A stretch of 64,000 nucleotides of DNA from Chryseobacterium jejuense (GTDB taxonomy: Bacteria; Bacteroidota; Bacteroidia; Flavobacteriales; Weeksellaceae), in contig NZ_JAGIPR010000005.1 of the NCBI RefSeq assembly GCF_017877355.1, positions 186,001-250,000 of the forward strand, written 5' to 3'. Every line of letters starts with the position of its first letter. The stretch's first letter is position 1. Made by a program: the position numbers and the translations under genes. This document shows positions 1-15,000 of this stretch, piece by piece. The notes beneath the pieces were generated by a model that had not been told where the DNA came from, ran no database searches, and worked only from the letters and a program-made list of their open reading frames with translations.

Positions 1-3000
1 ATTCAATAAGCAGATATTTACTCAATCATCAAATAGCATATGCGTATCTGCCTCCAGTAATGTTATCTGTTCTTCCTCGCATTGAATATCCGGACTTAAA
101 AGGATTACTGTATGCAGGTGAACCATGCGATTATGAAACCGGAAAATACTGGTCAGAATATACGAGCCTTTATAACCTTTATGGTCCTACAGAAGCTACA
201 ATTTATGCAACTTACAAAAAAGTAGAGCATGGTGATGTCCATTTGATCGGGCATGCCGTAGGAAATACTTCAGTGTATGTACTGGATGGTATTCATCGCC
301 CGGTTCCGGTAGGAGCTGTTGGAGAACTTTACCTTGGAGGGGCTGGGATTGCGCGAGGCTATCTTAACAGACCTGAACTGACTTCGGAACGCTTTATTCC
401 AAATCCTCTTCAAACAGAAGAGCAAAAAGGACACAAAAAGAACGGAAAACTTTATAAAACAGGAGACTTAGTAAAATATCATGCCGATGGAGAATTGGAA
501 TATATTGGTCGTAATGACTTCCAGGTAAAGATCCGTGGTTATAGAATTGAGCTTGGAGAAATTGAAAACAAGTTGCAGCAAAATACTGCAATTCGCCAGT
601 CTGTAGTTCTTGCTAAAACCAATAAAGCAGGACTGAAATATCTTGTTGGATATTATGTATCTGATTCTGCGATAGAATCTCATGAAATTTCAGAACTCCT
701 GGCAGAAACCTTGCCAGAATATATGATTCCAAGTGCTTATGTACATCTTGAAGAGCTTCCATTAACCATTAACGGTAAACTGGACAGAAATCAATTACCG
801 GAACCGGAATTTACCATAAGCAGCGAATATACAGCTCCAGAAAATGAATTACAGGAAAAACTATGTCAGGTTTACTCAGATGTCCTTGGTCTGGACACTT
901 CTGTAATTGGAATTCATGATGATTTCTTCCGCCTGGGAGGAAACAGCATCATGGCTATAAGACTGATCAGCAGCATCAAAAAAGCGTTGCACATATCAAT
1001 AGGAGTTGCAGTAGTATTTACCCATAAAACAGTAGTATCTCTTTCTCATTTTATTGAGAGTAAAGTTGATACTGATGTTCAGGAAACAATTGTTCCAATA
1101 CAGATTTCTTCTCCGGAAGAACAAAGACTGTCTTTTGCCCAGGAAAGATTATGGTTTATTGAAAACTTTGAAGGAGGAAGCAATGCCTACAATGTTCCAA
1201 TGGCCTTCAAATTAGGTAAAGAAATACAGCTGAATGTTCTTCAGAGAGCATTAGAGACTATAGTAATGCGTCATGAAGTGCTTCGTTCTGTGATCCGGAC
1301 AGCGGAAAACGGAACCGGCTATCAGGTTGTTAGAGATCTTGTTCCTGAGTTTAATTATGTAGAAGTTGGGTCTAAAGAAGAACTGGAGAAAAACATAGAT
1401 CAATGTGCCCATAAAATATTCCGTTTGGAAGAAGAAATTCCGGTAGAAACTACCATTTTCAGATGGGAGGAAGATTACTATCTGTCGGCTGTAGTTCATC
1501 ACATCGCATTTGACGGATGGTCTGCCGACTTGTTCTTAAGAGAAATACAAACCATATATAATGCTCTTGTTAAAGGAGAAAACCCTCAGCTTCCGGAATT
1601 AAAGGTTCAGTATAAAGACTTTGCTTTATGGCAGAGAAATTACCTTACCGGGGAGATACTTGAGAAACAGATCGGCTATTGGAAAAATATTCTTGAAGAC
1701 TTTGAAGCTCTTAGCTTGCCTTTGGATTTTAAAAGGCCGGCGAATATCTCTTATGACGGAGCTACAGCCCATTTCAGCCTTTCCCCGAAAGTGGGTTCAG
1801 GTTTGAGAAAGCTTTCCAGAGAGTGGGGAGTGAGCTTGTATAGCGTGATGTTGGGAGGATATTATATGATGCTTTCGGCCTATTCAGGCCAGGATGATAT
1901 TGTAGTAGGAAGTCCAATTGCAAACCGTCATCACGAAGGCCTGGAGGATATGATTGGGTTCTTTGTAAATACATTGGCGCTGAGAGAAAAGGTCAATCCT
2001 GAGCAGCATTTTAAAGACTTTATTCTTCAGATTTCAAAATCAGTGACAGAAGCCCAATCTTATCAGGAGCTTCCATTTGAAAAACTGGTGGATGAACTGG
2101 ATATAGAACAGGATACTTCAAAACACCCTGTTTTTCAGGTCATGTTCGGAGTTCAGAGCTTTGGAATGAATGCAGATAATGAAGCTGTATTTACTCCTCT
2201 GCACGATGAAGTCAACTATCAGGCAGCTAAGTTCGATTTGACTACCATGATTGATGACGGAGAAGAAACGATCAGGGGAATATTTAATTATGCCACTTCT
2301 CTCTTCAAAAAAGAGACAGTTCTGAGAATGCAGGATACTTATATTCTGCTTCTGGATCAGCTGGCTACAATAGGAGAGAACAGTGATAAAAAGATAAGAA
2401 TTAGAGATTTCAGCCTTCTGGAGGATACAAATTACAGTAAGATCACAGAAGGGTGGAATGAAACAGTTTCTGAGTATGCTTCTGATAAAACGATCCAGCA
2501 ATTGTTTGAAGTTCAGGCAGCAAAAACACCTGATGCCATAGCTTTAGTGTATCAGGATATTGAATGGTCTTATCAGGAATTGAATGAAAGATCCAACCGT
2601 TTAGCGAATTATTTAATTAGTACTTACGATCTACAGCCGGATGACTTGATTCCTTTATGTCTGGAACGTTCCGAAAATATGCTGGTGGCCATGTTGGCTA
2701 TATTAAAAACAGGAGCAGCTTATGTTCCAATGGACCCTTCCTATCCATCGGAAAGAATTGAACACATTCTTCAGGATACGAAAGCAAGTTTCATTTTAGG
2801 ACAGAGAAGTACGATGAAACAGTTAGAAAACAACGCTGTTGATCTTATTGCTTTAGATGAGGTTGTTTTTCAAGCAACACTTGAAACTTTTGATGTTAAC
2901 AATCCTGTTACCAACGTTAATACTAATAATTTAGCCTATGTAATTTACACCAGTGGAACTACCGGAATGCCTAAGGGTGTACTGATAGAGCATAAAGGAG

Positions 3001-6000
3001 TAGCCAATCTGATACAACAACATGCTAAAGAATACGGATTCATTTCTGAGCAGCCTATTTCACAGAAAAATTGTCTCTGGTATGCTAACTATGTCTTTGA
3101 TGCCCATGTAGCGGAGCTTTATCCCGCTCTTGTGCACGGACAGTCTATACATCTTCTGAATAAAGAAACTCAGACGGATCTAATAGGATTACAGCAATAT
3201 ATAAAAGAGAATAATATAAGGGTTGCTACCATTCCTCCGGTTTTATTAACCAAAGAATATATTCTTCCGTTGGAAACACTTTTGGTTGCCGGTGACATCA
3301 CCAATCCGCAGGTAATGGCTCTGTACAAAAAGCATGGAGTTGATCTGGTTAACGCTTATGGACCTACAGAAAGTACCGTATGTGCAACTTTACACCACTA
3401 TAATGAGGATGAAAATCCATTAAATATCGGAGGTCCAATTGGGAATATAAGTGTTTATGTTTTAGATCAAAACTTAAGACCAATTCCGGTAGGAGCAGTG
3501 GGAGAATTATACATTGGAGGAGCTGGAATTGCAAGAGGTTATCTGAATAGACCTGAACTTACAGCGGAACGTTTTATTGCCAATCCTTTCCAAACTTTAG
3601 ATCAAAAAACAAAAGGAGAGAATGAACGTCTGTATAAAACAGGAGACCTTGTACGTTGGCTACCGAATGGTGAGCTGGAATATATCGGAAGAAATGACTT
3701 TCAGGTAAAGATCCGTGGATATAGAATAGAATTGGGTGAGATTGAAAATAAGCTGTTAACCTATCCTGGAATTCGTCAGTCAGCAGTATTGGCTAAGGAG
3801 AATAAAGCAGGCTTAAAATACCTTGCTGGCTATTATGTCTCTGAAAAACCTATAGATTCAACGCTTCTTTCCGAGTTTTTATCCGAGTCATTGCCGGAAT
3901 ATATGGTTCCGGGAGCATTTGTTCATTTAACGTCTTTCCCATTGACAATCAATGGAAAATTAGACAGAAGAGCGTTGCCTGAACCAGATTTTAAAGGAAA
4001 TAAAGAATATACAGCTCCGGAAACGGAGTTGCAGAAAAAATTATGTCAGATTTACGGAGAGGTTTTAGGCCTTCCTTCAGACAGCATCAGCATTCATGAT
4101 GATTTCTTCAGACTGGGCGGAGACAGTATCATCAGCATTCAGTTGGTGGGCAGAATCCGTCAGCAGCTGGCGGTAAAATTGAGCGTTAAAGAAGTCTTTG
4201 CTGCCCGTACTACCGCTTCGCTGGCTTTACTGATAGAGAATAAAAATAAAGAAGAGGAAACTCATATCGTTTCAGAACAAGGATTCTTACAGGGTGAAGT
4301 TCCACTTTTACCCATTCAGGAATGGTTCTTCAGTCAGATAGAATCAGGATATTTGGAAGATTTCAACCATTGGAATCAGGCATTCCTCATCAATGTTCCA
4401 AAACTTGATAAAGAACTGCTGGAACAATCTGTAAAATATCTGATCGAAAGGCATGATGCCCTTAGACTTCAGTACCAGATTAAAGATGGAGAATACTTTC
4501 AACAGTATGGAGAAACAAAAGTTACTTCAATCAACTACCTTAATGTTTCAGGTCTGAACGAGGAAGAATTATCAAAGGTATTTACAGATTGGCAGTCTCA
4601 TTTTAATATTGAAAGGGACTCGTTATATAATGTCGGATATGTTGATGGTTATCAGGATGGTAGTGCAAGGATTTATTTTGCATTTCATCACCTGATTATT
4701 GATGCTGTAAGCTGGAGAATCATCACCGAAGATTTAAAAAATATTTATCAATCCCTTGAAAAAGGAGATACAAGATCCATTACATCCCATACCAAAGGAA
4801 CCAGCTACCGTCAGTGGGTAGAAGCTGTAAAAACTTACGGATCAGAATCTCAGGAACAGGAACATTTATTTTGGAATACAATTGCAGATACAGTTGAAGA
4901 GAATAATAGAAATCTGGAAGATTTCATAGGTGAAAATTACCAGGAGAATCAATTGATTATATCCGAAGAAGCCACCCAAAAGTTAATCAGAGGCATTCAT
5001 CATGTCTACAATACACAGATCAATGATGTGCTGCTTTCTGCATTATCTCTTTCACTTTCAGAATTAACAGGACATGAAAATCACTCCGTTGTGCTGGAAA
5101 GCCACGGGCGTGAAGAAATATTCAATCATCTTGATATTACACAAACAATAGGTTGGTTTACTTCTATGTATCCGGTGCTTTTAAAGAAAGGTGATGATTG
5201 GGCAGATACTGTAGTTGAGACTAAAGAAACATTGAGAAGCATTCCTCACAACGGAATCGGTTACGGTAGTTTAATAGGTTATACAGAACGGGAATTGCCT
5301 AAAATCAGTTTCAATTACCTGGGACAACTGGATCAGGAAACCGGAGAAAAAAGCTGGTTTATTGCCGCAGAAGATAGCGGTTTAAATATTGGGAATAAAA
5401 ACAAAGACAGCTACTATATCAGTATCAATGGTGCAGTAATAGACGGTAAACTTCAGTTTAAGGTTGCAGGTTATCTGAAAGATGACCAGATCAGCCTTTT
5501 CTCAAAATCTTTTAAAACAAAAATAGAGGAAGTTGTTAACCGCCTTTCCCAGGCAAACAGGAGCTTCCTTACTCCATCCGATACAGATTATATTGTTGAA
5601 GAAGGTCAACTTGCAGACCTTCAGAAGGAAGGTGAAATTGAAGGAGTTTATTTGGCTAACAGTTTACAGGAAGGGTTTGTATACCATGCTTTAAATCAGG
5701 GTGAAACAGATGATGCTTACCGAGTACAGTTAATTTGGGACTATCTTGCAGATATTAGTCCTGAAAAGCTGAAAAAATCATGGGAACTGACACAAAAACG
5801 TTATCCTGCACTCAGAATAAGATTTAACTGGAATGGAGAAATCGTTCAGGTTATCGATAAAAAAGGCAATCTGGATTGGAGATATCAGGATATCAGCGGA
5901 ATAAATGAAGAGACTCAGAGTGCCCTGATTGAAGAAATAACACAAAAAGACCGCTTTGAGGTTTATGATTTGTCAAAAGGAAACCTCTTCAGAATTTATC

Positions 6001-9000
6001 TTTTCAAACGAGGAGAAAACCATTACAGCTGCTTGCTTAGCAACCATCATGCGATTCTGGATGGATGGAGCTTGCCTGTTATTCTGAACAGTGTTCACGA
6101 GTCATATCTTCAACTGAACAAAAATCATCAGCCTGAACTTATTGCAGATACAGCGTACACAGATACCCAAAAATACCTGCAGCAAAAAAAAGAAATCAGC
6201 AGCAGCTTCTGGAAAAGCTATATGGATCAGATTGAAGATCAGGAGGATCTGACTAATTTATTGAAGGAAAGCCAAAGACATACAGAGCTGGGTATTTATA
6301 AACATATCAAAGATCATCAGGATGTAGAACTTTTGATCGAAGGAGAGCAGTATCAACAATTAAAAGAATTTACCCAAACAAATGGCTTTACCGTGAATGC
6401 TGTCCTGCAGTATTTATGGCATAACCAGCTGAAGATTTATAGTCATTCGGAAGTTACTGTAGTAGGAACTACCATATCCGGAAGAAATCTCCCTATTGAT
6501 GGAATAGAATCCTCTGCAGGACTTTATATCAATACGCTACCATTAATTGTTACTCATGAAGAAGGTAAAATAAAAGATCATATATTAAAGATTCAGGATC
6601 ATATCAGTGAGCTTAACAGCCATAGCGATATTAACCTGGCAAGTCTTCAACGTGACGGGCGTAGAATTTTCAGCAGTTTATTTGTCTATGAAAACTATCC
6701 TGTTCCTCAGGGAGAAAATAATAACGAACTAGGATTTGTATTCAGGGATGCAGTAGAAAGATTGGATTATCCGCTCGGCGTTACAGCTTTTGAGCGGGAT
6801 GAGAAGGTTTCTTTGGTGGTAAGTTATGAAGGGCATCTGTTTGAGAAAAAGATGATGAATCAGCTTCTTAAAGGCATGCAAACCATTCTGAACCAGCTGT
6901 TGGAAAATCCTGAAATAGCTTCCGAAGATCTGTCTTATATCACCTTAGAAGATCAGAAAAAAATAATAACAGACTGGAATAATACCTGGACTGAATTCCC
7001 AACAGGTAAAACGATCCAAAATATGTTTGAAGCTCAGGCAGCTAAAACACCAGATCGTATAGCCTTGGTATATCAGGATGTAATCTTATCTTATAAAGAG
7101 CTTAATGAACGTGCAAACCGCCTTGCTAACTATCTGAACTTAACCTATGATCTTCAGCCGGATGATCTTGTTCCTCTATGCCTGGAACGTTCAGAAAATA
7201 TGCTGATTGCCATTTTAGCCGTATTAAAATCAGGAGCAGCTTACGTTCCGATGGATCCAACCTATCCAACCGATAGAATGGAGCATATTCTTCAGGATAC
7301 ACAGGCAAAAATAGTCATCACCCAAAATAGTGTTGAAGCAAAATTCAATGAAATTCATTTGGAAAAAGCAGAAATTCTGTTATTAGATGATAAGAAACTG
7401 ACAGAAAAGCTTGAAAAAATTAGTTTTAATAATCCGGTTACCCAAACTAAGGCAGACGATCTGGCTTATGTGATCTATACCAGTGGAACAACAGGGATGC
7501 CTAAAGGAGTAATGATAGAGCATACAGGAGTGTTAAACCTTGTTAGTGACCTTTATGTCCGTTACAATCTGAATGAATCCGAAATTATTCTTCAGTTTGC
7601 CAACTATGTATTTGATGCTTCAGTAGAACAGATTTTCTTAGGCTTATTGAATGGTTGCCAATTGCTGTTCATAGACAACCAGGAAATGCTGAACGAAGAG
7701 GAATATATCAGAAAATTAACGGATTATAAAGTAACCTATCTGCCTTTTACCCCTTCCGTATTGCAAAATATAGATGTTACAACGGTAGAAAGTGTACGGA
7801 CATTAGATTCCGGTGGAGAAGCTTTACCGACGGATCTATATAACAAATTGAAAAATGGAAACTTCCTGTTTGTTAACTCTTATGGGCCTACAGAAGTTAC
7901 CATTACGTCTCTTGTGAATACCAATCGTGATATCAACTGCATTGGTCGCCCACTTAATAATACAAGCGTATATGTTCTGGACCAGTTTTACCGTCCCGTT
8001 CCTGTAGGTGCTGTAGGAGAGCTTTACATTGGAGGGATTGGGGTTGCCCGTGGGTATCTGAACAGGCCGGAACTTACCGAAGAACGCTTTATCAACAACC
8101 CTTTCCAGACAGAAGAACAGAAAAATAAAGGAGAAAACCACAGAATTTATAAAACAGGAGACCTTGTACGTTGGCTTCCGGACGGAAATATTGATTATAT
8201 CGGAAGGAACGACTTCCAGGTAAAAATAAGAGGATTCCGTATAGAATTGGGAGAAATCGAAAACAGATTGCTTCAGTATCCGGGAATCCGTCAGGGAACA
8301 GTTCTTGTGAAAGAAAACAATGCCGGACTGAAATATCTTGTCGGGTACTATGTTGCTGATGCAGGAATAGATACTCGTCTGATTTCAGAATTTATATCAG
8401 AAACACTTCCTGAGTACATGATACCTGCTGCATTTGTGCATCTGACAGCATTACCACTGACAATCAATGGTAAACTTGACAGAAAACAGCTTCCTGAACC
8501 TGAATTTATCGTAAATAAAGAATACACTGCTCCTGAAAATGACCTTCAGAAAAAGCTTGTAGAAATCTATGGACAAGTGCTGGGGTTACATGCTGAAAAT
8601 ATCAGCATTCACGATGATTTCTTCAGATTAGGAGGAAACAGTATTATGGCGATCAAACTTATCAGTAAGATCAAACAAAACATAGAATTACAGGTAAATG
8701 TTGCTAAGATATTCAACAATAAAACAGTTGCTGCCCTGGAAAAAGCCCTGATGGATGACAACAATCCTACAGAGCAGGTAAGCATAAAACCTGTTAAAGT
8801 AAATACTCCGGAAGAACAGAGATTATCCTTTGCTCAGGAAAGGCTTTGGTTTATAGAGGCTTATGAAAAAGGAAGCAATGCCTACAACATCCCGATGGCC
8901 GCTGTCTTGGATGAAAAAACAGACATTGAGGCTTTATGTACAGCTTTAAAAACAGTTGTAAAACGTCATGAAGTACTTCGCTCTGTCATCAGAACTACAG

Positions 9001-12000
9001 AAGACGGAGTGGGATATCAGGTGGTTACAGACTTACTTCCTGAAATTAAAATAACAGAAGTACATACCAGAGAAGAACTTGATCAGCATATCAATCAATG
9101 CGCCAATAAAGTATTCAAGCTTGATGAAGAGATTCCGGTACATATAGAATTCTTTACGTTTGAAAATCAGAATTATATATCCATTGTTATTCACCATATT
9201 GCTTTTGACGGATGGTCTACCGATATATTCCTAAATGAAGTACAGGTCATTTACAACAATCTGGTTAAAGGTGAGAATTCAGAGCTTTCAGCTTTAAAAA
9301 TCCAGTATAAGGACTTCGCTTTATGGCAAAGAAATTACCTTACAGGAGACCGTGTGGAGCAGCAGATCAGCTATTGGAAAAACCAGCTTGAAGACTTCCA
9401 GAACCTTGATCTTCCAACAGACTTCCGAAGACCTTCACAAATATCGTATGAAGGAGAAAACTTATATTTCAACCTGACCACAAAGCAGGGCGAAAAACTT
9501 AGAAATCTATCCAAAGATCTTGGAGTGAGTCTGTACAGTGTCATGCTGGGAGGTTATTATCTGATGTTATCTGCCTATTCAGGACAAGATGATATTGTAG
9601 TGGGCAGCCCCATTGCGAACCGTCATCATGCCGGCCTGGAAGATATCATAGGGTTCTTTGTCAATACACTTGCTTTAAGAGAAAAGATTGATCCTAAACA
9701 AAGCATTAAAGACTTTATTCTTCAGATCTCAAAATCCGTTACAGAAGCACAGTCTCATCAGGATCTTCCGTTTGAGAAACTGGTAGATGAGCTGGGAATC
9801 GAGCAGGATACTTCAAGACATCCGGTTTTCCAGGTGATGTTTGGATTACAGAATGAAACAGCACTTATTCAGAATGAAGAGGCTATATTTTATCCGTTTG
9901 ATGGAGAATTAGGTTATCAGGTAGCGAAGTTTGATCTGACTACGATGATTGATGACAATGGAGAAAATATCCATGGAATGTTCAATTATGCAAAAGCGAT
10001 ATTTTCAAGAGCAACGGTTCAAAATATGATCAATTCTTATCTGTTTTTGCTTCATCAGATTGCAGAAACTGATGAATATGAAAAAACAACGCTTTCCAAA
10101 TTAGATTTTGTTCCACAGGAAGATTATAAAAAGATCACAGAAAACAGGAATGCTACCCGCAAAGAGTATCCATCAAAAATGACCATTCATGAGCTGTTTG
10201 AGCATCAGGTTGAAAAAACACCGAATCAGACAGCATTGGTATATCAGGATGTTAAGTTGTCTTACAGAGAACTGAACGAAAAAGCTAACCGTTTGGCCAA
10301 CCATCTTATTGAAGCCTATGATCTTCAGCCGGATGATCTTGTTCCATTATGTCTTGAGCGTTCAGAAAATATGCTGATTACCATTCTGGCGGTATTAAAG
10401 GCTGGGGCTGCTTATGTACCGATGGATCCTTCCTATCCTGCAGACAGAATCCATCATATTCTAAAAGATACAGGAGCAAAAATTGTATTGGCAGAAGAAA
10501 ATACAGCGGATAAAGCAGAACATTCAAATGTAATTGTATTGGACGAGGTTCGTTTTAAAGCTTTACTTGAAACAGCTGATTCTAATAATCCTGTAACCCA
10601 TACAAAATCTACTCATCTGGCCTATGTCATTTATACCAGCGGAACAACAGGATTACCAAAAGGGGTAATGATCGAACATCGAGGAGTAATAAACCTCATT
10701 GGATCAATGATAAAAGCTCACCGGCTTGAAGAATATAAAGAAGTAGGTTGCTATTCAAATTATGTTTTTGATGCCTTTGTTTATGAAGCATTCCCTGTAC
10801 TTTGTAATGGAAATACTCTATGGCTGTACAGCAATGATCTCAGAACCTCAGTAGGAGAGCTTAACGATTATATCAATGAAAATAAAATAGAAGTTTCCTT
10901 TATTCCACCAGTTTTGTTAAGAGAAATTGTGGAGAATGGAACAAGCTTGGAACTGATTTTCGCAGGGGGTGAAAACTTCCCGGCTTTAGATCAGAATATT
11001 GATGATATTATCCTGGTTAACGAGTACGGCCCAACAGAAGGAACCGTATGTTCTACCCTGCACTATTACAAAGAAGATCATAATCCATTAAACATTGGTG
11101 GTCCAATAGATAACATGAGTGTTTATGTGCTGGATCAACATCTTCGTCTCGTTCCGGAAGGAGCGATAGGAGAGCTGTATATCAGCGGTGCCGGAATTGC
11201 CAGAGGATATCTGAACAGGCCGGAGCTTACAGAAGAACTTTTCATCACAAACCCTTTCCAGACTCAAGAGCAAAAAGAAAGAGCTGAAAATGATCGTCTG
11301 TACAAAACCGGAGATTTGGTACGCTGGCTGGCTGATGGTAAGTTGGAATACATGGGAAGAAATGACTTCCAGGTTAAAATAAGAGGACACAGAATTGAGT
11401 TAGGAGAGATTGAAAACAAGCTGCAAGAATATCCTGAAATTAAACAAACTATAGTTTTAGCTAAGGAAAACCAGGCAGGGCTGAAATATCTTGCAGGATA
11501 TTACGTGTCTGATACAGCAATAGATTCAGACTTCCTTTCAGACCATTTATCAGAATCCTTACCGGAATATATGATCCCGGCAGTATTTGTTCATCTGAAA
11601 TCTTTACCTCTGACGATCAATGGTAAATTGGACAGAAGAGCTTTACCGGAACCGGAATTTACAGGAAGGAAAGAATATACAGCCCCTGAAACTGATCTTC
11701 AGAAAAAACTATCTGAAGTCTATGGCGAAGTTTTAGGCATTTCGTCTGAAACGATCAGTATACATGAAGATTTCTTCAGATTAGGAGGAAACAGTATCAT
11801 GGCCATCAAACTGATCAGTAAGATCAAACAGGTCTTGGGAATACAGATTGATGTAGCAACGGTTTTTAGCCATAAAACCATTGCTTCACTTTCTCATGTA
11901 TTCGCAGATGGGAATAATGTGGCAGAGCAGATCGTCATTACTCCTGTCACTGTAGATTCTCCGGAAGAGCAGAGATTATCCTTTGCTCAGGAAAGACTTT

Positions 12001-15000
12001 GGTTCATCGAAAATTATGAAGGCGGAAGCAGCGCTTATAACATCCCGATGGTTTTCCGTCTCGATGAAAAAACAGATCTGCAGATATTATGTAAAGCTTT
12101 GGATGCTGTTGTAATGCGTCATGAAATCCTTCGCTCCGTTATCCGTATGACAGATGATGGCTTAGGCTGGCAATCCGTGGTAGATGATATCCCGGTAATC
12201 CATCAGCAGGAAGTGAAAACGATGGCTGAGCTGGAAGAAAAAGCAAGCCATATTGCCAATAAAATTTTCAATCTGGAACAAGAACTGCCTATAAATATCC
12301 ATATTTTCAAGCTTGAAAATGAGTACTATCTGTCTGTTGTTATTCACCATATTGCATTTGACGGATGGTCAGCAGGGGTGTTCCTGAAAGAAGTCATTCA
12401 TATATATGAGGCCATCAAAAAAGAAAGAGCCCATGATCTTCCGGCCCTAAAAGTGCAGTATAAAGACTTTGCTTTATGGCAGAGAAATTACCTTACAGGG
12501 GAACGCCTCAATACCCAGGTTAATTATTGGAAAAATAAACTTGGCGGGTTCCAGAATCTTGATCTGCCATCAGATTTCAAGAGACCCGCTCAAATGTCTT
12601 ATGACGGAGACAGCATTTATTTCCGTATCAATGAAGAGCAAAGTCAAAAACTGAGAGAGCTGTCAAAAGATCTTGGAGTAAGCTTATTCAGCATCCTTTT
12701 AGGAGGATATTACCTGATGCTTTCCGCCTATTCAGGGCAGGATGATATTGTCGTAGGAAGCCCTATTGCGAACCGTCATCATCCGGGATTGGAAGACATC
12801 ATCGGATTCTTTGTCAATACTTTAGCTTTAAGAGAAACGATTGATCAGGAACAAAATATTAAAGATTTTATCAAGCAGATAGCCGGCTCAGTAATAGAAG
12901 CTCAGTCTCATCAGGATCTTCCGTTTGAAAAACTTGTGGAGGAACTTGGCGTAGAAAAAGATACTTCCCGCCATCCGGTATTCCAGGTGATGTTTGGTCT
13001 TCAAAGTTTTGGAGAAAATCTTTCCGATAATCAGTCAATCTTTCATCCGTTTGCCGGAAAGGTGGATTATGAAGTAGCTAAATTCGATATTACTACGATG
13101 ATTGACGATAGTGACAAGAACATTCATGGGATGTTCAACTATGCTCAATCGGTGTTCTCCAGAGAAACGGTAAATAACATGATGAATTCTTATCTGTTTA
13201 TGCTTGAACAGATAGCAGATACCAAAGGAAAACAAGACCTTACATTAGCACACTTAACTCTTATTTCTCAGGAACAACAGCAATCCATATCAAAGTTATG
13301 GGCTTCTGAAACATATTATTCAGATCAGAATACCATTCATGGGTTATTTGAAGCACAGGCTGAAAAAACTCCGGATCATATCGCTGTAGTGTATCAGGAT
13401 GTAAGATTATCCTATAAAGAACTTAATGAACGTTCCAATCGTTTGGCTAACTATCTGATTAAAAATTATGATCTTCAGCCGGATGATTTAGTTCCATTAT
13501 GCTTGGAGCGTTCCGAAGATATGCTGGTGGCCATTCTTGCCGTTTTAAAAGCCGGAGCAGCCTATGTTCCGATGGATACTTCATATCCGGTGGAAAGAAT
13601 TAAGCATATTCTTGATGATACAGGCGCAAAAATAGTATTGGCACATCATAGTTCTGCGCTAAGCGTTAAAGAAGCCTGTGGTGAAAAAACAGACATGCTT
13701 ATATTGAACAGTCCGGAGATGGCGGAAACTCTTGAAAACAGTAGTATTTCCAATCCGGTAACTCAGGTAGAACCACACCACATGGCTTATGTGATCTATA
13801 CCAGTGGGACAACCGGAATGCCTAAAGGAGTAATGCAGGAACACAGAAATGTAGTGCGTCTTTTCAGTGCAACAGATCATTGGTATCAGTTTAATGATCA
13901 GGATGTATGGAGCTTATTCCATTCCTATGTATTTGACTTCAGCGTATGGGAGATCTGGGGTGTATTGCTGTACGGAGGAAAACTTTTGGTACCGTCTTCA
14001 GAACAGACGAAGGATACTAATTTATTCTTCAGCTTGTGCTTGAAAGAAGGACTTACCGTATTGAACCAGACTCCGACTGCTTTTTATCAGTTTATTGAAA
14101 CAGCTCTTCAGCGTGAAGAACAATTAACTGAATTGCGTTACGTGATATTCGGAGGTGAAGCTTTAAATCTTGCCTCTTTGAAACCGTGGTATGAACGCTA
14201 CCGTTCTAAACCTGATTTAATTAACATGTATGGAATTACGGAGACGACCGTCCATGTTACCTATAAAAAATTAAGCGTAGAAGACCTGAACAAGGCTTCT
14301 CTGATTGGAGAAAATATCCCTGACCAGGCGATGTATATCCTTGATGCCCATCTTCGTGCCGTTCCTGTTGGGGCTGTTGGAGAATTGTATGTGGGCGGAG
14401 CAGGAATTGCCAGAGGATATCTGAACAGACCTGAGCTGACGGCTGAACGATTTATACAGAATCCCTTCCAAACTTTAGAACAAAAAGAAAGCGGGAAAAA
14501 CGGAATTCTCTACAAAACAGGAGACTTAGTACGCTATCTGCCCGATGGAGAACTGGAATACATCGGAAGAAATGATTTCCAAGTGAAAATCCGTGGCTAC
14601 AGAATTGAGCTGGGAGAAATAGAAAACAGATTGCTGGAATATCCGGAAGTAAGACAAACCGTAGTTCTTGCCAAAGAAAATAAAGCAGGAATGAAATACC
14701 TGGTAGGTTATTATGTTTCCGATGCTGCTTTGGAAGTAGAGAAAATCACAGCATTTTTATCCGAAGTTCTACCGGAATACATGGTGCCGGCTGCCTTTGT
14801 TCATTTAACTTCATTACCACTGACCATCAATGGAAAGCTGGACAGAAGACAACTTCCTGAACCTGAATTTACAGGCGGAAAAGAATATACCGCTCCACAG
14901 ACTGAATTGCAGGAGAAATTATGTCAGATCTATAGCGAAGTCCTTGGGCTGGATGCTTCAGGAATTGGTATTCAGGATGATTTCTTCAGATTAGGAGGAG

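Noticed and set aside
60..62. ATG as the start of the NRPS
   Set aside because: The frame is open to base 3 and the residues before it (HQIAYAYLPP) are A-domain core, so the gene starts upstream of the window.
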